From Nocardioides zhouii (GTDB lineage: Bacteria; Actinomycetota; Actinomycetes; Propionibacteriales; Nocardioidaceae), in NCBI RefSeq assembly GCF_004137345.1, contig NZ_SDWV01000022.1:23525-87524 (forward strand): a DNA stretch of 64,000 nt, read 5' to 3'. This document shows, in pieces, positions 43,212-51,853 of this stretch. Within the stretch, counting starts at the first letter, position 1. Every line of letters starts with the position of its first letter. Below the pieces are notes generated by a model, which was not told the DNA's origin, ran no database searches, and saw only the letters and a list, made by a program, of their open reading frames with translations. Position numbers and translations under genes: made by a program.

Positions 43212-43987
43212 CGGGCGGCGAGGATGCGGTTGGCGACCTCCACCACGCGGTCACGGCGGGGGAACTTTGGGGAGTCAGTCATGGGCAGGTCGCGAGCGGC
43301 GACGACCAACGACGACTCGATGGCCAAACCACGGCGGTGCGTCGCCAGGAGGGCTTGGAGGCGGACGCGGGCCGTGCCGCACGTGATGTAGCGCCGCACC
43401 ACCGCCTCGGAGCAGTTGGGGTTGCGCAGGATGCCGACGATCTCCTCGTCCACCCCGTTGCCGGCCAGCTCCAGCCACCCGGCCGGCAGGCACCGCAGCG
43501 CGGCGTACTCTCCACCGCTCTTGCCCTGCCAACGGGCGCGAGCGCGACCCCGCACGGCGGCCAGCTGGAGCTCTTTGTTGGCGAGGTCCTTGCGCCTGCT
43601 GAGGACGTCTATCTCCAGCGCCGAGGGCTTTGCCTCCAGCACCGCTCGGGCTGTGGACACGGGTAGCGCGGGGTCGCGTATGACCTCCCCCTGGAAGCGT
43701 GATTCCCGCAGGAAACCGACCGGGCAGTCCCCGCGGTAGAGCATGGCCAGCTCGGCGAGGCGATCCTCGCGCGGCAGGCCTGCCGCGAGCAGCTCGGCGA
43801 AGGTGACGAGCGCGCTGGCGGCCGCGGCGGCGAGGGTCGCGCCCGACGCCGTTCCGAGCGTCTCGAGCAGTCTCTCCCTCTTGCGCTCCCTGGCCACCAG
43901 CATCGCCGCCCTAGGCGAGATGCCGAGGCCGCCCATCATCTCGGCCTCCATCGCCTGGTGGAGGGCCAGGCTGTCCATGTCGCTCAT
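43208..43987 (-). CDS. Hypothetical protein with leucine-rich-variant-like repeats
   Basis: The ATG at 43987 shares a base with the preceding stop (TGATG). This is a 259-residue protein. The N-terminal part is helical and Ala/Arg-rich. The C-terminal half has short helical repeats (IVGILRNPNCSEAVVRRYIT and VRLQALLATHRRGLAIESSL) that resemble leucine-rich-variant or HEAT-like units. It is unrecognised. It is translationally coupled between a chaperone-like gene and the ADP-ribosylglycohydrolase, so it is probably part of the same complex. Confidence 0.68.
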   Translation of the reverse strand: MSDMDSLALHQAMEAEMMGGLGISPRAAMLVARERKRERLLETLGTASGATLAAAAASALVTFAELLAAGLPREDRLAELAMLYRGDCPVGFLRESRFQGEVIRDPALPVSTARAVLEAKPSALEIDVLSRRKDLANKELQLAAVRGRARARWQGKSGGEYAALRCLPAGWLELAGNGVDEEIVGILRNPNCSEAVVRRYITCGTARVRLQALLATHRRGLAIESSLVVAARDLPMTDSPKFPRRDRVVEVANRILAAR

Positions 43988-44931
43988 CAGGCCACCCGCC
44001 CGCCGACGCGGAACGCCAGGTCGTCGCGCGTGGCCGACATGGTGCCGAGGAAGACATCGACCATCGCCTCGAGGTGGGTGGGGGCGAAGGGCAGCGCGGG
44101 GAACACGATGTGCTGCCACACGGTGCGCTCCTGCAGGGTCCACTTCACCCAGGGGTTGTCGCGGTTGAGGACCGCGATCTCGGCGGCGGTCGCGCGGCGT
44201 GAGTGGATGCCGTGGGTAACGCGAGCGAGGATCTCGACGGCTGGGGTGTCCGGTCGCACCCGCACCCACACCAACTGGTCGAGGTGACTGAGCACGAGAT
44301 CGCCGTCGTCGTCGACGTCGGGCCGGTGACCGTACTTCGCCTCCAATGTCATGCCCACCATCTCCACGAGCTCCTCGCGATCTTCGGGCATGAGAGCCGC
44401 CGACCCGTCCGGCGCATCTGGCAGTTCGACGGGCACGTCCTCGGTCGCGCTCAGTCCCAGCTCGGCGGCTCCGCCAACCGCCGGTCCCCATGCCCGGTAG
44501 GTCAGCAGCAGCGGGTGGGCGACGCCGTATGCCTCGCGCAGCGCGCCGACGACGAGGCCGGCGATGGCCTTCATGTCGCCGAGCGGGCGCTCGACGTACC
44601 AGTTGGGCTCCTCGTCGTCGTTGCCCAGCCACCCCATCGCCCGCAGGGCATCGCACCACTCGGCGCCGAGCCGACTCGCGGGCGTCAGGTAGACGTCGCC
44701 GCTGAGCTCGGCGCGCAGCATCTGCCCGCCGTCGAATCCTGCGAACTGCGCGTACGGCGTCGACCCGCCCTCGTGCCCGCGGGGGAGCTCGAGGACGAGG
44801 TGGTCCTCCTCCGAGGCCATCTCGCCCAGGTGATCGGCCAGGCACCGCGCCAGCTGGCCCCAGCCCTGGTCGAGCTCCCGCGTCGCACCCGACTGTTCAG
44901 CGGCGCCCTCGTCGAAGTCCCTCTCGTCCAT
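43987..44931 (-). CDS. YbjN/TY-Chap-like protein
   Basis: A strong AAGGAG site precedes the ATG at 44931. This is a 314-residue protein. Two alpha/beta domains are visible: the first with HLVLELPRGHEGGSTPYAQF, then RLGAEWCDALRAMGWLGND; the second with YGHRPDVDDDGDLVLSHLDQ, then LVWVRVRPDTPAVEILARV. This pattern matches the YbjN/type-III-chaperone-like (TY-Chap) proteins that I recall from NTP-dependent conflict systems; the call should be checked with a profile. It is the first gene of a three-gene operon divergent from the NrtR-type regulator. Confidence 0.68.
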   Translation of the reverse strand: MDERDFDEGAAEQSGATRELDQGWGQLARCLADHLGEMASEEDHLVLELPRGHEGGSTPYAQFAGFDGGQMLRAELSGDVYLTPASRLGAEWCDALRAMGWLGNDDEEPNWYVERPLGDMKAIAGLVVGALREAYGVAHPLLLTYRAWGPAVGGAAELGLSATEDVPVELPDAPDGSAALMPEDREELVEMVGMTLEAKYGHRPDVDDDGDLVLSHLDQLVWVRVRPDTPAVEILARVTHGIHSRRATAAEIAVLNRDNPWVKWTLQERTVWQHIVFPALPFAPTHLEAMVDVFLGTMSATRDDLAFRVGGRVA

Positions 44932-44964
44932 CCCCGTCTCCTTTAGCACTCGATTGTCTCTAAA

Positions 44965-44989
44965 CATTAACACGCGCATCGCGCTAATG
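44965..44989. promoter_or_regulatory. Divergent-promoter inverted repeat, candidate NrtR operator
   Basis: CATTA and TAATG flank an inner CGCG-type repeat over 25 bases, between the divergent NrtR-type gene and the ADP-ribosylglycohydrolase operon. TAATGT at 44985-44990 lies seven bases before the regulator ATG, so the right arm doubles as a -10 element. Autoregulation and control of the operon are likely. Confidence 0.55.
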
Positions 44990-44997
44990 TCTGACGC

Positions 44998-45687
44998 ATG
45001 GCGGACCTCGACTCATTTCCTCGACCCGGTGTCACTGTCGATGTCGCGGTGCTGACAGTAGGCGGACCCTCCGAAACAAACCCCCAGCTGCGAGTCCTGG
45101 TGCAGGACCGCCGTGAGCCCCACGGCCGCTCGCTACCCGGTGGATTCATCAGGGAGCGGTGGACGGTCGACCGGACCGTCGACGACGTCCTGCGCCGCAA
45201 GGTGGGCATCGAGCCCTCGGAGCGCAACCGACCCCGGCTGCTGCGCCTCTTCGACGATCCCGACCGCGACGACCGCAGCTGGGTGATCTCAGCCGCGCAC
45301 TCCCTCTCGCTCCCAGAGACCGAACTGCTGGACGCCCACGGCGACCTCGTGTCGGTTGCGGCCGACGGACGTCTCCGCGGCGAGCCGCGTCTGCTCTTCG
45401 ACCACGACGAAATCGTCTCTGCGGCGGTGGACGCTCTACGCGACCGCTACGAGATCCGCTACCGCTACGTCGACATCCATCCCGACCCCGACGGGTTCCT
45501 GCCCGAGCCGTTCACCCTGCGCCAGCTGCGCAAGGTGCACGAGGCCGTCGTCGGCGCCGAGCTGCACAAGGACAACTTCAACCGACGGATGCGGGAGTAC
45601 GTCGAGCCGCTGACGCGCAATGGCAAGGTCGTGGTCTCTGACGGGCTGCGGGGCAGGCCGGCGACGCTCTACCGGAAGTCGCGCTGA
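44998..45687 (+). CDS. nrtR: NrtR-type Nudix-domain transcriptional regulator
   Basis: This 229-residue protein has an N-terminal Nudix-like fold (VTVDVAVLTVG, LRVLVQDRREPHGRSLPGGF). The Nudix box is degenerate: IRERWTVDRTVDDVLRRKVG lacks the full REx2E. The C-terminal winged helix follows (FTLRQLRKVHEAVVGAELHK, DNFNRRMREYVEPL), with GRPATLYRKS at the end. NrtR proteins sense ADP-ribose and control NAD metabolism genes. The gene is divergent from an ADP-ribosylglycohydrolase operon, which fits an ADP-ribose-responsive switch. It probably has a leaderless start. Confidence 0.85.
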   Translation: MADLDSFPRPGVTVDVAVLTVGGPSETNPQLRVLVQDRREPHGRSLPGGFIRERWTVDRTVDDVLRRKVGIEPSERNRPRLLRLFDDPDRDDRSWVISAAHSLSLPETELLDAHGDLVSVAADGRLRGEPRLLFDHDEIVSAAVDALRDRYEIRYRYVDIHPDPDGFLPEPFTLRQLRKVHEAVVGAELHKDNFNRRMREYVEPLTRNGKVVVSDGLRGRPATLYRKSR

Positions 45688-47207
45688 TCCTCGCGACGGC
45701 GAACCCTCACGCGCTCGCCGGATGAAGCGCCCAACTCCTCGAGCCGTTGCAGCAACGGCGCCCATTTGTCGCCGGCCCGCTGAGGAATGCGACGGTAAAG
45801 CTCGCGAACCTCATCCGCGAGTCGTCTGTCCTCGTCGCGCTCCAGGAGTCCTTCGAACCGCTGGTCGAGGAGCCACGAGGAGTCACGCGCTGCATGGTCG
45901 GCAACGCGATCCAGGAAGAGCTCCTGCGCCCGGCGCCCCGGCAGCCCGGACTCCGCCTCGAGCTTCACCCAGTCCAGCTGTCCATCCCAGAGCTTCGCCC
46001 GGATGTCGTCTCCGTCCGTGTCCAGAACGGTGCCGAAGGTGCCGTGCTCACCCTCCTGGTGCTCATCGCGATAGGCCTGCACCTCGTGCGCGAGCCGAAT
46101 GACGTTGTCGTCGGTCATCGACACGCCTACGGCAAGCAGGCGTTTGGTCAGAAGAAGGGACTGGAGCACCGCCGCAGACGGCCGGTTGGCTGCGTCGTAC
46201 CGGACCATGTGCCTGCGCGTGAGGACGATCTGCTGGACGTGGTCGACGTCGCCGTGGAGCTTGAGGATCCATCTTTCGGCACCATGCGCCGAGTTCCACG
46301 GCATGACCGCCTTGATTTCACGATCCGTCGCGCGCACTGCTTGCTCATAGAGCGTGTCGTAGTTGGTGGTGACGACCTCATGACAGTCCAGGCCTGCCAG
46401 CAGGGCGTGCAACAACGACGGGTGGGACACCGCGTTCACCGTTGCCGCGATCCGTTGCTGGAATCCCTTCTTGTCCGCGCGCTCGATCAGTTCGGCGCGA
46501 TCGATCGAGTTCGGGACGCCGCTGGCGTCCGGATAGTTGATGTTCAAGTCGCCCTCGAGCTCCTCGAGCAGCCCGTGCCACGAGGGAAGACCGGCTGCCG
46601 CGGAGACACCCGCTCCCATGAGGACCGCGAGCTGGCCGGCTCGTGCCGCCGTGCCGAGTTCACGGGCACGCCTCTCCAGTCCCGGTTCGAGCTTGACGGT
46701 CAGCCGACGTCGCGCGTATTGGGCAGCGGCGAAGACCGCGGGATCGGGAGTCACGAGTACGACGTCAAGCTTGAGCTCGCGGGCGGCACGCGTCAGTTCC
46801 TCGACCAGCATGCGAAGGACTGAGCCCCGGTCGCTTCCAAACCCCCCGCGGCCGATGCCAATGACCGGAACGGCCACCAGCGGCAACGTCCCAGTGCCCC
46901 GTTTTGGCGGATAGGCATCTCGCCGGAGCTCGATGCGTTGCATGGCGCCGACAATCCGGCCGACAACTTCTTCGTAAGGGTCCAGCCCGTTGCCGATACT
47001 GACGGCCCACACCCGGTCCGGCGCCGGCTTGATGCGTCCGTACCCGCGCTCTTTCCACTTCAGGGGCAAGGGAGGGCGCGTCCCGACTAGCGGAGCCCAG
47101 ATCGAGTTGAAGTCGTAGGCCTGATCCACCGGCACCAGCGCCGCGTCGTGGATCACCGACTCGATGCGTCCGTGGACGATGAACAGGTGGCCCTCGATCT
47201 CTGTCAT
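45669..47207 (-). CDS. SIR2-family protein with N-terminal macro-like domain
   Basis: The ATG at 47207 is chosen because CATACT precedes it by six bases (leaderless). This is a 512-residue protein. Residues about 1-165 resemble a macro domain: LFIVHGRIESVIHDAALVPV, VVGRIVGAMQRIEL, VAVPVIGIGRGGFGSDRGS. Residues 190-400 are SIR2: MGAGVSAAAGLPSWHGLL, VVTTNYDTLYEQA and LKLHGDVDHV, with the catalytic His. SIR2 proteins in defence cleave NAD. A macro domain could sense ADP-ribose. It converges on the NrtR gene with a 19-base overlap. An NAD-depleting effector is the main hypothesis. Confidence 0.85.
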   Translation of the reverse strand: MTEIEGHLFIVHGRIESVIHDAALVPVDQAYDFNSIWAPLVGTRPPLPLKWKERGYGRIKPAPDRVWAVSIGNGLDPYEEVVGRIVGAMQRIELRRDAYPPKRGTGTLPLVAVPVIGIGRGGFGSDRGSVLRMLVEELTRAARELKLDVVLVTPDPAVFAAAQYARRRLTVKLEPGLERRARELGTAARAGQLAVLMGAGVSAAAGLPSWHGLLEELEGDLNINYPDASGVPNSIDRAELIERADKKGFQQRIAATVNAVSHPSLLHALLAGLDCHEVVTTNYDTLYEQAVRATDREIKAVMPWNSAHGAERWILKLHGDVDHVQQIVLTRRHMVRYDAANRPSAAVLQSLLLTKRLLAVGVSMTDDNVIRLAHEVQAYRDEHQEGEHGTFGTVLDTDGDDIRAKLWDGQLDWVKLEAESGLPGRRAQELFLDRVADHAARDSSWLLDQRFEGLLERDEDRRLADEVRELYRRIPQRAGDKWAPLLQRLEELGASSGERVRVRRREDQRDFR

Positions 47208-47290
47208 GTCGGGAGTATGCCGGAGGCACGCGTCGCGTACCGTCCAGATCCGCTGGTGGGCGAAGGCCCAAGCCACATCAGGGAGGCCGC

Positions 47291-47812
47291 ATGTTGGAGC
47301 AAGCTCGCACGGTCGCTGCGGAGGCGCACGCCACCCAACTGGACAAGCTCGGTCGCAACTACGTCGACGCGCACCTGCACCCCATCGCTGATGCGGCTGC
47401 CGTGTTCGGGACCGAAGCCGAGGCCGTTGGCTGGCTCCACGACATCATCGAAGACACTGGGACCACAGCCCGAGACCTGCGCGAGCAGGGGTTTTCGGAC
47501 CACGTCGTTGCGGCCGTCGAGTCAGTGACCAAGGGGCCGCCGGACGAGCCATACGACGCGCTCATCTCCCGAGCGTGTGCGCACCCACTGGGTCGTCTGG
47601 TCAAGCTGGTCGACAACGCGTGGAACGTCACCTGCAACCCCGACCTGGCCCAGCACGATCCGGCAAAGGCACGCGAGCTCATGGCCGACAAGTACGTCCC
47701 GGCTCGCGCCCGGCTCCTGGAAGCGTCTGGCTTCACAGACGACTCCCCCGACGTCCTGCAGATGCAGGCGATCCTGGACCACCACCTTGCGCGGCTCCAC
47801 GCCGACGGCTGA
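47291..47812 (+). CDS. HD-domain hydrolase, RelA/SpoT/MESH1-like
   Basis: A GGGAGG site precedes this 173-residue gene. The HD motif appears as AVGWLHDIIEDTGTTARDL, with a preceding His (YVDAHLHPIADAA) and a later Asp in LVKLVDNAWNVTCN. This is the layout of small (p)ppGpp or NADPH hydrolases. It is divergent from the macro-SIR2 gene, and a nucleotide-clearing role would fit the neighbourhood. Confidence 0.85.
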   Translation: MLEQARTVAAEAHATQLDKLGRNYVDAHLHPIADAAAVFGTEAEAVGWLHDIIEDTGTTARDLREQGFSDHVVAAVESVTKGPPDEPYDALISRACAHPLGRLVKLVDNAWNVTCNPDLAQHDPAKARELMADKYVPARARLLEASGFTDDSPDVLQMQAILDHHLARLHADG

Positions 47813-47843
47813 CCCTGAGACCTGAGTGCCCTAGCGTCGGACC

Positions 47844-47957
47844 ATGGCCCGATGGATCTGCGAGTACTGCACCTCGACCGGCGAGGTCCCCAAGGGTGAC
47901 AGCGCCGATCAGATGAGTTGTCCCAACTGCGGCGAGCCGGTAATGCCGGAGTGGTGA
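47844..47957 (+). CDS. Small zinc-ribbon protein (37 aa)
   Basis: The frame MARWICEYCTSTGEVPKGDS, then a segment with MSCPNCGEPVMPEW, has two Cys pairs spaced as in a zinc ribbon. It starts 31 bases after the HD gene and may be co-transcribed. There is no strong ribosome binding site. Similar tiny proteins are common in actinobacteria and usually unannotated. Confidence 0.6.
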   Translation: MARWICEYCTSTGEVPKGDSADQMSCPNCGEPVMPEW

Positions 47958-47967
47958 ACGAAGGCCG

Positions 47968-48966
47968 TCAGGCCGGCGGTCGCCCGGCCGATTCGTGATG
48001 TGTCAGCAGCTCGTGGACGAGCGCCAACGCGTCCGGCAGGACCGCACCCGGCGCGACGACCCGCGTCGAGGGACCGCTCGCCAACAGGATCAGCCCCACC
48101 CGCTCCCCGACGGGAGCCAGCAGCTCGAGGTCCGCGGTGAAAGTCGCCTCGTCCTCGTCGAGGACGGTGACCCTTTCGGCGTGCTGGCGTGCGGCCCAGC
48201 GGGCGTCCTGGGCGATCTCCATGCGGACGGTGGTCGTCGCCCGCTGCTTCGCGAGCAGCGACTCGAGACCGGAGGGGCCCTGGAAGCCCTCGTCGAGAAC
48301 CTCAACCGATCGGATGTTGGAGAGGAGGAAGGTTCGCAGGTTGCCCTCCGGACCGGCCGGTCCGGCGTCGACCTCCCATCCACGGCGGGTCTGGACCAGG
48401 CGCAGCGGTTCGATGACCCGATCGGTCACCCCCGGATACCACGCCCGCGAGTAGACGATCCGGACCTTGCGCTGCCGCTCCTGGGCGTCCTGGAGATCGC
48501 GAAGGTGGCGGTTCCAGTCACCGACGTACGGCGTCGCGGCCGGCTCGCCGTACATGGTCTCTGCGATGACGCCGAGCGCCGCAGCCAGGTCGGTGTCGTC
48601 CGGATCCACCTCGAGCAGTGCCGCGCCGGCGGTGTAGAGCGTGGCGAGGTCACCAGCCGAGAGATGCTCCACTCCCAGGCCAGGGGCCGCGTCGGGGACG
48701 ATGCGGACCACCGTGCCGCCCGATCCGTCGGTCGCATACCCGGCCTCCGGTTGGACGAACTCCAGGGCAGGCCTGCGGAAGATGTCGAACGACCAGCCCC
48801 ACGACTCCAGGTCGAGGTAGGTGACGAGGTCCTCGCGCATGGTCTCGACGCCGACGCCGAACTGGGCGGCGAGCTCACTCAGGGGTAGCCCGTCGGGATA
48901 GGCGCTCAGGACGTTGATAACCTCGGGCAAGCGAGCAACGCGCTGGAGGAACTTGGGCCCGGCCAT
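47968..48966 (-). CDS. WYL-domain transcriptional regulator, PafC-like
   Basis: The ATG at 48966 overlaps the upstream stop (TGATG). This 332-residue protein has an N-terminal winged helix (LPLSELAAQFGVGVETMRED), then a WYL-domain core (KVRIVYSRAWYPGVTDRVIE, PLRLVQTRRGWEVDAG) and a C-terminal WCX-like part. It forms a coupled pair with the next gene, like PafB-PafC, which control the DNA damage response in mycobacteria. Whether this is the housekeeping pair or an island paralogue cannot be told, because no proteasome genes are present here. Confidence 0.85.
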   Translation of the reverse strand: MAGPKFLQRVARLPEVINVLSAYPDGLPLSELAAQFGVGVETMREDLVTYLDLESWGWSFDIFRRPALEFVQPEAGYATDGSGGTVVRIVPDAAPGLGVEHLSAGDLATLYTAGAALLEVDPDDTDLAAALGVIAETMYGEPAATPYVGDWNRHLRDLQDAQERQRKVRIVYSRAWYPGVTDRVIEPLRLVQTRRGWEVDAGPAGPEGNLRTFLLSNIRSVEVLDEGFQGPSGLESLLAKQRATTTVRMEIAQDARWAARQHAERVTVLDEDEATFTADLELLAPVGERVGLILLASGPSTRVVAPGAVLPDALALVHELLTHHESAGRPPA

Positions 48967-49874
48967 CACAGCCCCACCATCGTGCGCAGCTCGGCGAGTA
49001 TCTCGTCGTACACCTCGGCACCCTGCGCGATCGTGACGCGCGGCCCGAGGACGTAGAGGCGGGCGCGGAAGGCATGCCGGTGGGTGACGGTGTAGGTCAG
49101 GTCGACCGCGTCGTCGCGCTCGACCTGTGAGTCGGGTTCGTTGAGCCATCTGATGACGTCGGGCACGAAGTCACGGGTCGTGCGGAGCGTGACCTGCGTG
49201 GGCGCGTCGACCTCCCACCTGAGGGGGTGCAGCGGGATGCGTCTCACAGACGACACCTCGGCGGCCGTCCCCGGTGGATCCAGGGCGATGCCGCTCATCT
49301 CGCTGACCACGAAGTGCTTGACGATCTCTGCCCCGTCCTCGACGCCACTGAGATACCACTTGTAGTTCTGGAAGCGCACCGTCCCGGGGTGCACGATCCG
49401 CGCGGTGCCCTTGTAGGTGAACCTGATCCGGCTGCGCAGCTGTACGGACTGGAAGGCGAGGGACAGCTTGTCGCCTTTCTGCTTCCGGATCACGATGGCG
49501 CCGATCCCCTCGGGGACCGTCGTGGTTCGGACTCCAAGTCGCTTGGCGAGGTCGGACCGCTCGGCCAACAGAACCGCCCGCTGGAGGGCAGCCCGATGAT
49601 CTGCTGTCAGCTTGACGTGGAGGCGGTTGTCCCCGCTCACCATGCGGTAGCGGCCTAGCTCCCCCGGCGGTGCCACGTTGTCGATCTGCCAGCCCTGATT
49701 CTTCAGGTTGCGCAGGTCCAGGCTCAGCTGGTCCTGCGGCGCGGACTGCCCGCCGTACTGAGCCACTTCGAGCAGCCTGTCGGTCGTCGCCCCGACGACG
49801 CCGGCGTCGTCGAGGACCGCGAGGATGCGCGCCAGACGCTGCATCGCCTCGACCGGATTGCGTCCTGGTGGCAT
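48966..49874 (-). CDS. WYL-domain transcriptional regulator, PafB-like
   Basis: This 302-residue protein has an N-terminal helix-turn-helix segment (AMQRLARILAVLDDAGVVGA, then LDLRNLKNQGWQID). The WYL core follows: LRSRIRFTYKGTARIVHPGT, then FQNYKWYLSGV, with WYL spelled KWYLSG. It is coupled to the second WYL gene by TGATG. WYL proteins bind nucleic acids or nucleotides and often regulate defence islands. Confidence 0.84.
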   Translation of the reverse strand: MPPGRNPVEAMQRLARILAVLDDAGVVGATTDRLLEVAQYGGQSAPQDQLSLDLRNLKNQGWQIDNVAPPGELGRYRMVSGDNRLHVKLTADHRAALQRAVLLAERSDLAKRLGVRTTTVPEGIGAIVIRKQKGDKLSLAFQSVQLRSRIRFTYKGTARIVHPGTVRFQNYKWYLSGVEDGAEIVKHFVVSEMSGIALDPPGTAAEVSSVRRIPLHPLRWEVDAPTQVTLRTTRDFVPDVIRWLNEPDSQVERDDAVDLTYTVTHRHAFRARLYVLGPRVTIAQGAEVYDEILAELRTMVGL

Positions 49875-49952
49875 GGGCGTCTCCCCCCTCGACTGCCTGT
49901 ACGCCGCCCATGGTGCCCGGAATCCGTCGTGCGCGGGATGGAATCGGGCGGC

Positions 49953-50474
49953 TCAGCAGTCGTCGCAGACGCCAGTGAGCGGCAGCGCGAGGTTGCAGCT
50001 CGGGCAGGCGTCGCCATAGGCCTTGGGCGCCGTGTGCCCCAGTCGCGAACTGTCGACGTAGAACGGAAGGTTGATGCGCTGGTCGCCCACCCAGTAGAAG
50101 GTCCTGCCGAAGCCGGCCACCGTGCGACCGTCTCGACCGAGTGCACCGTAGGTCAGGCTGTGAACGACGAAGACCTCGTCGTGCTGGACGAACCGCAGTG
50201 CGTCGAGGACGACGTCGTGACCTTCTACGGGCACGCCCACCCGTCGCATGGCGTCCTCGATGGTGTCGAAGTAGTCACGTCCGTGGCCCTCGTCCTGCGC
50301 TCGCGACCAGTCGCAGACGGGGTGCTGCAGCTGTTCGGCGGGAGTCGCCGCGTGGCCGTCCGCGCCGACGAGGTGAGGGCACTCGGGAAGGTGGACGCGG
50401 GTGCCCGTGGCCGTGCGGAAGTACACGGGCGCGGGCTCCCCAGCGGCGCTCGTCTTACTGATGATTTCGCTCAT
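49953..50474 (-). CDS. Hypothetical protein with cysteine clusters
   Basis: This is a 173-residue protein. It has a THLxxC-like segment (GTRVHLPECPHLVG, later HPVCDWSRAQDEGHG) and a C-terminal zinc ribbon (ACPSCNLALPLTGVCDDC). The central part has alternating strands and helices. No family is recognised. It lies between the WYL pair and the VWA gene on the same strand. Confidence 0.7.
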   Translation of the reverse strand: MSEIISKTSAAGEPAPVYFRTATGTRVHLPECPHLVGADGHAATPAEQLQHPVCDWSRAQDEGHGRDYFDTIEDAMRRVGVPVEGHDVVLDALRFVQHDEVFVVHSLTYGALGRDGRTVAGFGRTFYWVGDQRINLPFYVDSSRLGHTAPKAYGDACPSCNLALPLTGVCDDC

Positions 50475-50518
50475 GGGAGCAGCGTGCGCCAGGGGTCCGA
50501 AACAACCACGCCTCGGAG

Positions 50519-51826
50519 TCAGCGCCCGTCCTGCTCGGGGTGGGTCCGCCGCCCGCGCTTGCGGTTCATCCGGTGGTAGGAGTCGCGGGACATCTTCGAC
50601 ATCATCGGAGCGCCCATGGGGCCGCTGTCGTGACCCAGCTGCTCCATGCGAGCGACATCGTCAAGCTCGACCTGGATCTCGGGCTTGAGCTTCTCGGGAG
50701 CGACGCCGAGGGAGCGCGCCAGACGGATCTTGGTCTCGCCGATGAGGCGCTGGCCTTCGTCGAAGCGGCCGTGCTCGAACGCTTCGGACGCCTGGCGCCT
50801 GACGTCCTGTGCTTCCTGGAAGAGCACCTCGGAGTGCACGCTGGGGTGCGCCACCCGGCCGGCAGCCTCGTCGCCGGGCACAACGTTGACGGTGATGGGC
50901 AGCGAGACGACCTGCTCGACCAGGCCCGGCAGCTCGACGTACGAGATCTCCAGGGTCGCCACTCGGGCGAGCCCCAGTGCGGCGAGGGCGGGGACCTTGA
51001 GCTTCAGCTGGACCTTGCGGGCCTCCTCGGAGTAGAGGTCGCCGAGCTCGATCATCACCTGACCTTCGCCGATCTGCTGAGCCGGCAAGTCGTTGTAGAG
51101 CCGGAGGAACTGCACAGCCGGCTCGAACTTCACCGTCAGGGAGAGCGCCTGAACGACCTTGTTGAGCAGCCCGTCAACCTCACCGGCGATGGCGGCCCCG
51201 GCAGCATCGGGGTTGTCGGCGAACACGTGGTTGCCCGAGCCGGAGCGGGCGATCGCGGTGAGCAGCGTCTCGTCGTAGCCGCGGCCGTAGCCGAGGGTGG
51301 AGGTGACGATGCTGTCGGCGTAGGCCTTGGAGGTGACGGAGGCGAACTCGTCGGCGTCCTTGATCCCGGCGTTGACGTGACCGTCTGAGATGACCAGGAC
51401 AGTGCCGCTGGATCCCCGACCCGGCTGGCCTGACATCACTCGTCGGATCTCGCGCAGGCCGCGGATGTAGCCGGCCGAAAGGTCGGTCGTCCCGCCCGCG
51501 TTCACCCCCTGGATCTGGGTGATCACGGCGTCCTTGTCGGCGAGTGGGCCGGCGGGCACGACGACCTGGGCGGAGTCGTCGAAAGTCACCAGCCCGAAGT
51601 TGTCCATCGGCTCGAGCCGACGGACCAGCGCGACGATAGCCTTCTTTGCGCCCTCGAGCGGCGCTCCGCCCATGGACCCGGAGCGGTCGAGGACGACCTG
51701 CAGCGACGCCTGGGGACGAGTGGCGTCGGCGAGCGCCGCCGGTGCCTCGAGCTCGAGCAGCACGGCGACCTCGTCCTCGGTCTCGTGCGCGACGACGTTA
51801 ACGTCGAGGAGTGCGTTGATCTTCAT
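50519..51826 (-). CDS. VWA-domain protein
   Basis: A CAGGAG site precedes the ATG. This 435-residue protein has the MIDAS motif VVLDRSGSMGG (D-x-S-x-S) near residue 46, followed by NAGGTTDLSAGYIRGL and VISDGHVN, the remaining metal-site elements. The C-terminal half is beta-rich (VKLQ-type strands) and then helical with an Arg/Met-rich tail. Similar soluble VWA proteins occur with helicase, phosphatase or TerD-type stress modules. No membrane segment is seen. Confidence 0.86.
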   Translation of the reverse strand: MKINALLDVNVVAHETEDEVAVLLELEAPAALADATRPQASLQVVLDRSGSMGGAPLEGAKKAIVALVRRLEPMDNFGLVTFDDSAQVVVPAGPLADKDAVITQIQGVNAGGTTDLSAGYIRGLREIRRVMSGQPGRGSSGTVLVISDGHVNAGIKDADEFASVTSKAYADSIVTSTLGYGRGYDETLLTAIARSGSGNHVFADNPDAAGAAIAGEVDGLLNKVVQALSLTVKFEPAVQFLRLYNDLPAQQIGEGQVMIELGDLYSEEARKVQLKLKVPALAALGLARVATLEISYVELPGLVEQVVSLPITVNVVPGDEAAGRVAHPSVHSEVLFQEAQDVRRQASEAFEHGRFDEGQRLIGETKIRLARSLGVAPEKLKPEIQVELDDVARMEQLGHDSGPMGAPMMSKMSRDSYHRMNRKRGRRTHPEQDGR

Positions 51827-51853
51827 GTGGTTCTCCTGGGTGGATCGTGAAAG

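Noticed and set aside
43988..44845. Long N-terminal extension of the repeat-protein frame into the upstream gene
   Set aside because: The extension is Arg/Gly/Pro-rich shadow translation of the TY-Chap-like gene; the true start is at 43987.
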